From assembly GCA_964502465.1 (NCBI GenBank), contig CAZCWX010000265.1:1-7771 (forward strand): DNA of 7,771 nt, in the 5' to 3' direction. The stretch comes from CAZCWX01 sp964502465 (GTDB lineage Bacteria > Desulfobacterota > Binatia > Bin18). Shown piece after piece: positions 6,323 through 7,771 of the stretch. Below the pieces are notes generated by a model, which was not told where the DNA came from, did not search any database, and worked only from the letters and a program-made list of their open reading frames with translations. Both the position numbers and the translations under genes were made by a program. How positions within the stretch are numbered: the first letter of the stretch is position 1; every line of letters begins with the position of its first letter.

Positions 6323-6340
6323 CAACCCCGGTGTGGGTTG
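6323..6340. other. Hairpin in the spacer between the efflux channel gene and tetR
   Basis: CAACCC and GGGTTG form a perfect 6-base stem around the 6-base loop CGGTGT. It lies 34 bases past the stop of the channel gene on the minus strand. No T-run follows it in that direction, so it is not a clear intrinsic terminator. It could stabilise the 3' end or be chance. The rest of the 6094-6373 spacer holds only the tetR promoter near its low end. Confidence 0.3.
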
Positions 6341-6373
6341 ATCATGGGAGTCGGCATTCTCCTGCCTTGTGTT

Positions 6374-7714
6374 TTATTCCTTGTTCTCTTGCCTGTGCAC
6401 CTCGGACCCATTCTTATCCAGACACTGAAAGGCAGTCTTTGCATCCAACTCCACCCAAGCTTGGAGATAGGCCAGGACCGCCTCAAGGTACCGGAAACGT
6501 GCTTGTACGAGACGATCAAGAGTCACGCTGAACTCAAAAATGGTGATCTCTCCTGACTCATAGGCCCTGCGGGCAAAGCTGATACCCTCTGTTAACCCAT
6601 CCAGGTAGGCTGTCCCGTACGAGTCAAGCTGCCGTGTTACAAGTTGCAGACGGGACGAGACCGCGTTTACCTCATGTTTGATGGCGAGCATCCGTGCTTC
6701 CAACTCTGTCCGACTCACTTGCAAATTTGCCATCGCTGCGGTGATCTCGTGCTGATTGCGGTTAAAGAACGGCAGCGGAATCGAGAGCGCTCCACCGATG
6801 ACCTGATCTTCGTTGTCCAGCTTATACAGCGGGCCAAATGAGATGTTCGGAATTCTCCGCGCTTGTGCAAGACGGAGTTCGGCTTCCCGTCCTTCAAGCA
6901 CAAGACGCGCCGCCTGTATATCAGGGCGGTGCTCCACAGCACAGACTGCAAGGATCTCTGGCGTGAGAGGCGGGGCCGAGCGCGCAAGATCGGATGCCAT
7001 AGTGAACATGTTGCCGACGAGCGTGAGAGGAGAGTGCTCGCCCACACCTACAAAGAGACGAAACTGTTGTTCTTTACGGACTTTTTCCTCTTCCCGACTC
7101 GCCAGCTCACTACGGGTTTGGTCTCGATCCAGACGTAACGTGTCCAGTTCCAGGACGGAAATATCTCCACGGTCAAAGCGCGTGAGCCCTGCCTGCAGCA
7201 GCGCCTCTTGGGTCGCCAGCACGTCTCGCTGCATGGTGATTTTCTCTTGTAGCGCCAGCAGATCATAAAAGCCCTGGGCAACCTCTAATCGTAACAGACG
7301 CTCGGCATCCACCACTAACGCCTCAGCCTGGGCAAGCTGTTTAGCCGCCGCTTCCCGACGGTATCCGCGTTGTCCTGCAATCTCTATCTCTTGCAGCAGG
7401 CGCACCTCAACATCTGCACCAGATCTCCCCGCAGGCTGGGTGAATCTCCGGTTACGAAAATCCGCATCAACACTCAGGCGCGGGTTGTCCTGAAAGAGGA
7501 GTTCAGCCTGTTGTACGCGGCCTTGAGCAACGCCGAGCGCCTGCCGCTTGGCCGTGAGATCGGGATTCTCTTGCAGCGCACGCGCAACGGCCGCAGACAG
7601 GTCGAGTGAGAGTCGCTGGCTCTCCTGATCCTCTGTTGCACTCTCCCGAACTAGGAGAGCCAACCACTCGGACAAGAATATGACCCCTGCAAAGACGTTT
7701 TTTCGCCACCTCAT
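6374..7714 (-). CDS. Outer-membrane channel of an RND heavy-metal efflux system, CzcC/CusC-like (TolC superfamily)
   Basis: The product is 446 residues, normal for the family, and should be the trimeric outer-membrane exit duct of a tripartite pump. Two outer-membrane efflux repeats are visible, at about residues 38-225 and 250-430. Repeat 1 has ALQENPDLTAKRQAL, NPRLSVDADF and LLQEIEIAGQRGYRREAAA. Repeat 2 has EHRPDIQAARLVLEGREAEL, ARRIPNISFGPLYKLDNED and GGALSIPLPFFNRNQHEI. Long heptad-like helices fit the TolC alpha-barrel. The N-terminus has a hydrophobic stretch at 7-22 but no clean Ala-x-Ala site and no lipobox Cys, so it differs from lipid-anchored CusC. A strong AGGAGG lies seven bases before the ATG, and the start overlaps the stop of the upstream pump gene (ATGA). 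The adjacent CusA/CzcA-like end supports metal ions as substrate. The specific metal cannot be told. Confidence 0.9.
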   Translation of the reverse strand: MRWRKNVFAGVIFLSEWLALLVRESATEDQESQRLSLDLSAAVARALQENPDLTAKRQALGVAQGRVQQAELLFQDNPRLSVDADFRNRRFTQPAGRSGADVEVRLLQEIEIAGQRGYRREAAAKQLAQAEALVVDAERLLRLEVAQGFYDLLALQEKITMQRDVLATQEALLQAGLTRFDRGDISVLELDTLRLDRDQTRSELASREEEKVRKEQQFRLFVGVGEHSPLTLVGNMFTMASDLARSAPPLTPEILAVCAVEHRPDIQAARLVLEGREAELRLAQARRIPNISFGPLYKLDNEDQVIGGALSIPLPFFNRNQHEITAAMANLQVSRTELEARMLAIKHEVNAVSSRLQLVTRQLDSYGTAYLDGLTEGISFARRAYESGEITIFEFSVTLDRLVQARFRYLEAVLAYLQAWVELDAKTAFQCLDKNGSEVHRQENKE

Positions 7715-7771
7715 ACTGTTGCCTCCTGTTTCACAGGCGGACGACCAAAATTGAGGTACAGGGCGGGAACA
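7711..7771 (-). CDS. C-terminal end of an RND heavy-metal efflux pump, CusA/CzcA-like (rest beyond window)
   Basis: Reading the minus strand from the window edge gives 19 codons and a TGA stop: VPALYLNFGRPPVKQEATV. The start V-P-A-L-Y-L-x-F-G matches the end of the last transmembrane helix of heavy-metal RND pumps (VVPALYLRFG type, from family knowledge), followed by a short hydrophilic tail. The TGA at 7713-7711 overlaps the ATG of the outer-membrane channel gene by four bases. This is what one expects for two genes of one pump operon. The piece is very short, but the motif, frame and neighbour agree. CzcA and CusA types cannot be separated here. Confidence 0.78.
   Translation of the reverse strand, partial: VPALYLNFGRPPVKQEATV

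Noticed and set aside
6323..6340. Hairpin as an intrinsic terminator of the efflux operon
   Set aside because: No T-run follows the stem on the minus strand.
6112..6531. Plus-strand frame of 139 codons with a hydrophobic start
   Set aside because: It overlaps the end of the channel gene antisense, has no ribosome site, and its composition does not look like a protein.
1..7771. tRNA or rRNA genes, CRISPR arrays, insertion sequences or transposase genes
   Set aside because: No cloverleaf, regularly spaced repeats, terminal inverted repeats or transposase motifs were seen on either strand.

Overview
The window comes from a Gram-negative bacterium. It encodes several proteins with export signals, an outer-membrane beta-barrel protein, a TolC-type outer-membrane channel and the end of an RND efflux pump. 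Base composition looks roughly balanced to slightly GC-rich, and most genes have strong GGAGG-type ribosome binding sites. The species cannot be named from this sequence alone. Every gene I can support lies on the minus strand, so biological order runs from high to low coordinates.

Region 1 (7771 to 6374) is the end of a heavy-metal RND efflux operon. The last 19 codons of a CusA/CzcA-like inner-membrane pump overlap by 4 bases the start of a 446-residue CzcC/CusC-like outer-membrane channel. Region 2 (6373 to 6094) is a 280-base gap holding an AT-rich promoter and a small palindrome, which probably serve the tetR gene.

Region 3 (6093 to 1048) reads as one co-directional cassette. It holds a TetR-family repressor, an exported PQQ-dependent dehydrogenase that overlaps tetR by 4 bases, and a small exported Cys/His protein (DUF2946/CopL-like). 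These are followed by a histidine-rich exported protein of unknown family and an outer-membrane beta-barrel protein. Spacing within the cassette is 97 bases or less. The tetR promoter places transcription start at or next to the start codon, which suggests a leaderless, autoregulated message.

Region 4 (1047 to 1) has a 166-base gap with a weak candidate promoter, then a second small Cys-containing exported protein. That protein shares an unusual C-terminal motif with the one in region 3. A 136-base spacer follows, then the start of an exported helical protein that runs off the window.

Together the genes suggest an envelope-located metal-handling or metal-stress locus: an efflux pump, two small exported Cys/His proteins, a His-rich periplasmic protein and an outer-membrane protein. 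A TetR-controlled periplasmic quinoprotein is embedded in it. The metal, the sugar or alcohol substrate and the link between oxidation and efflux cannot be read from the sequence. The most novel element is the set quinoprotein + Cys/His peptide + His-rich protein + beta-barrel.
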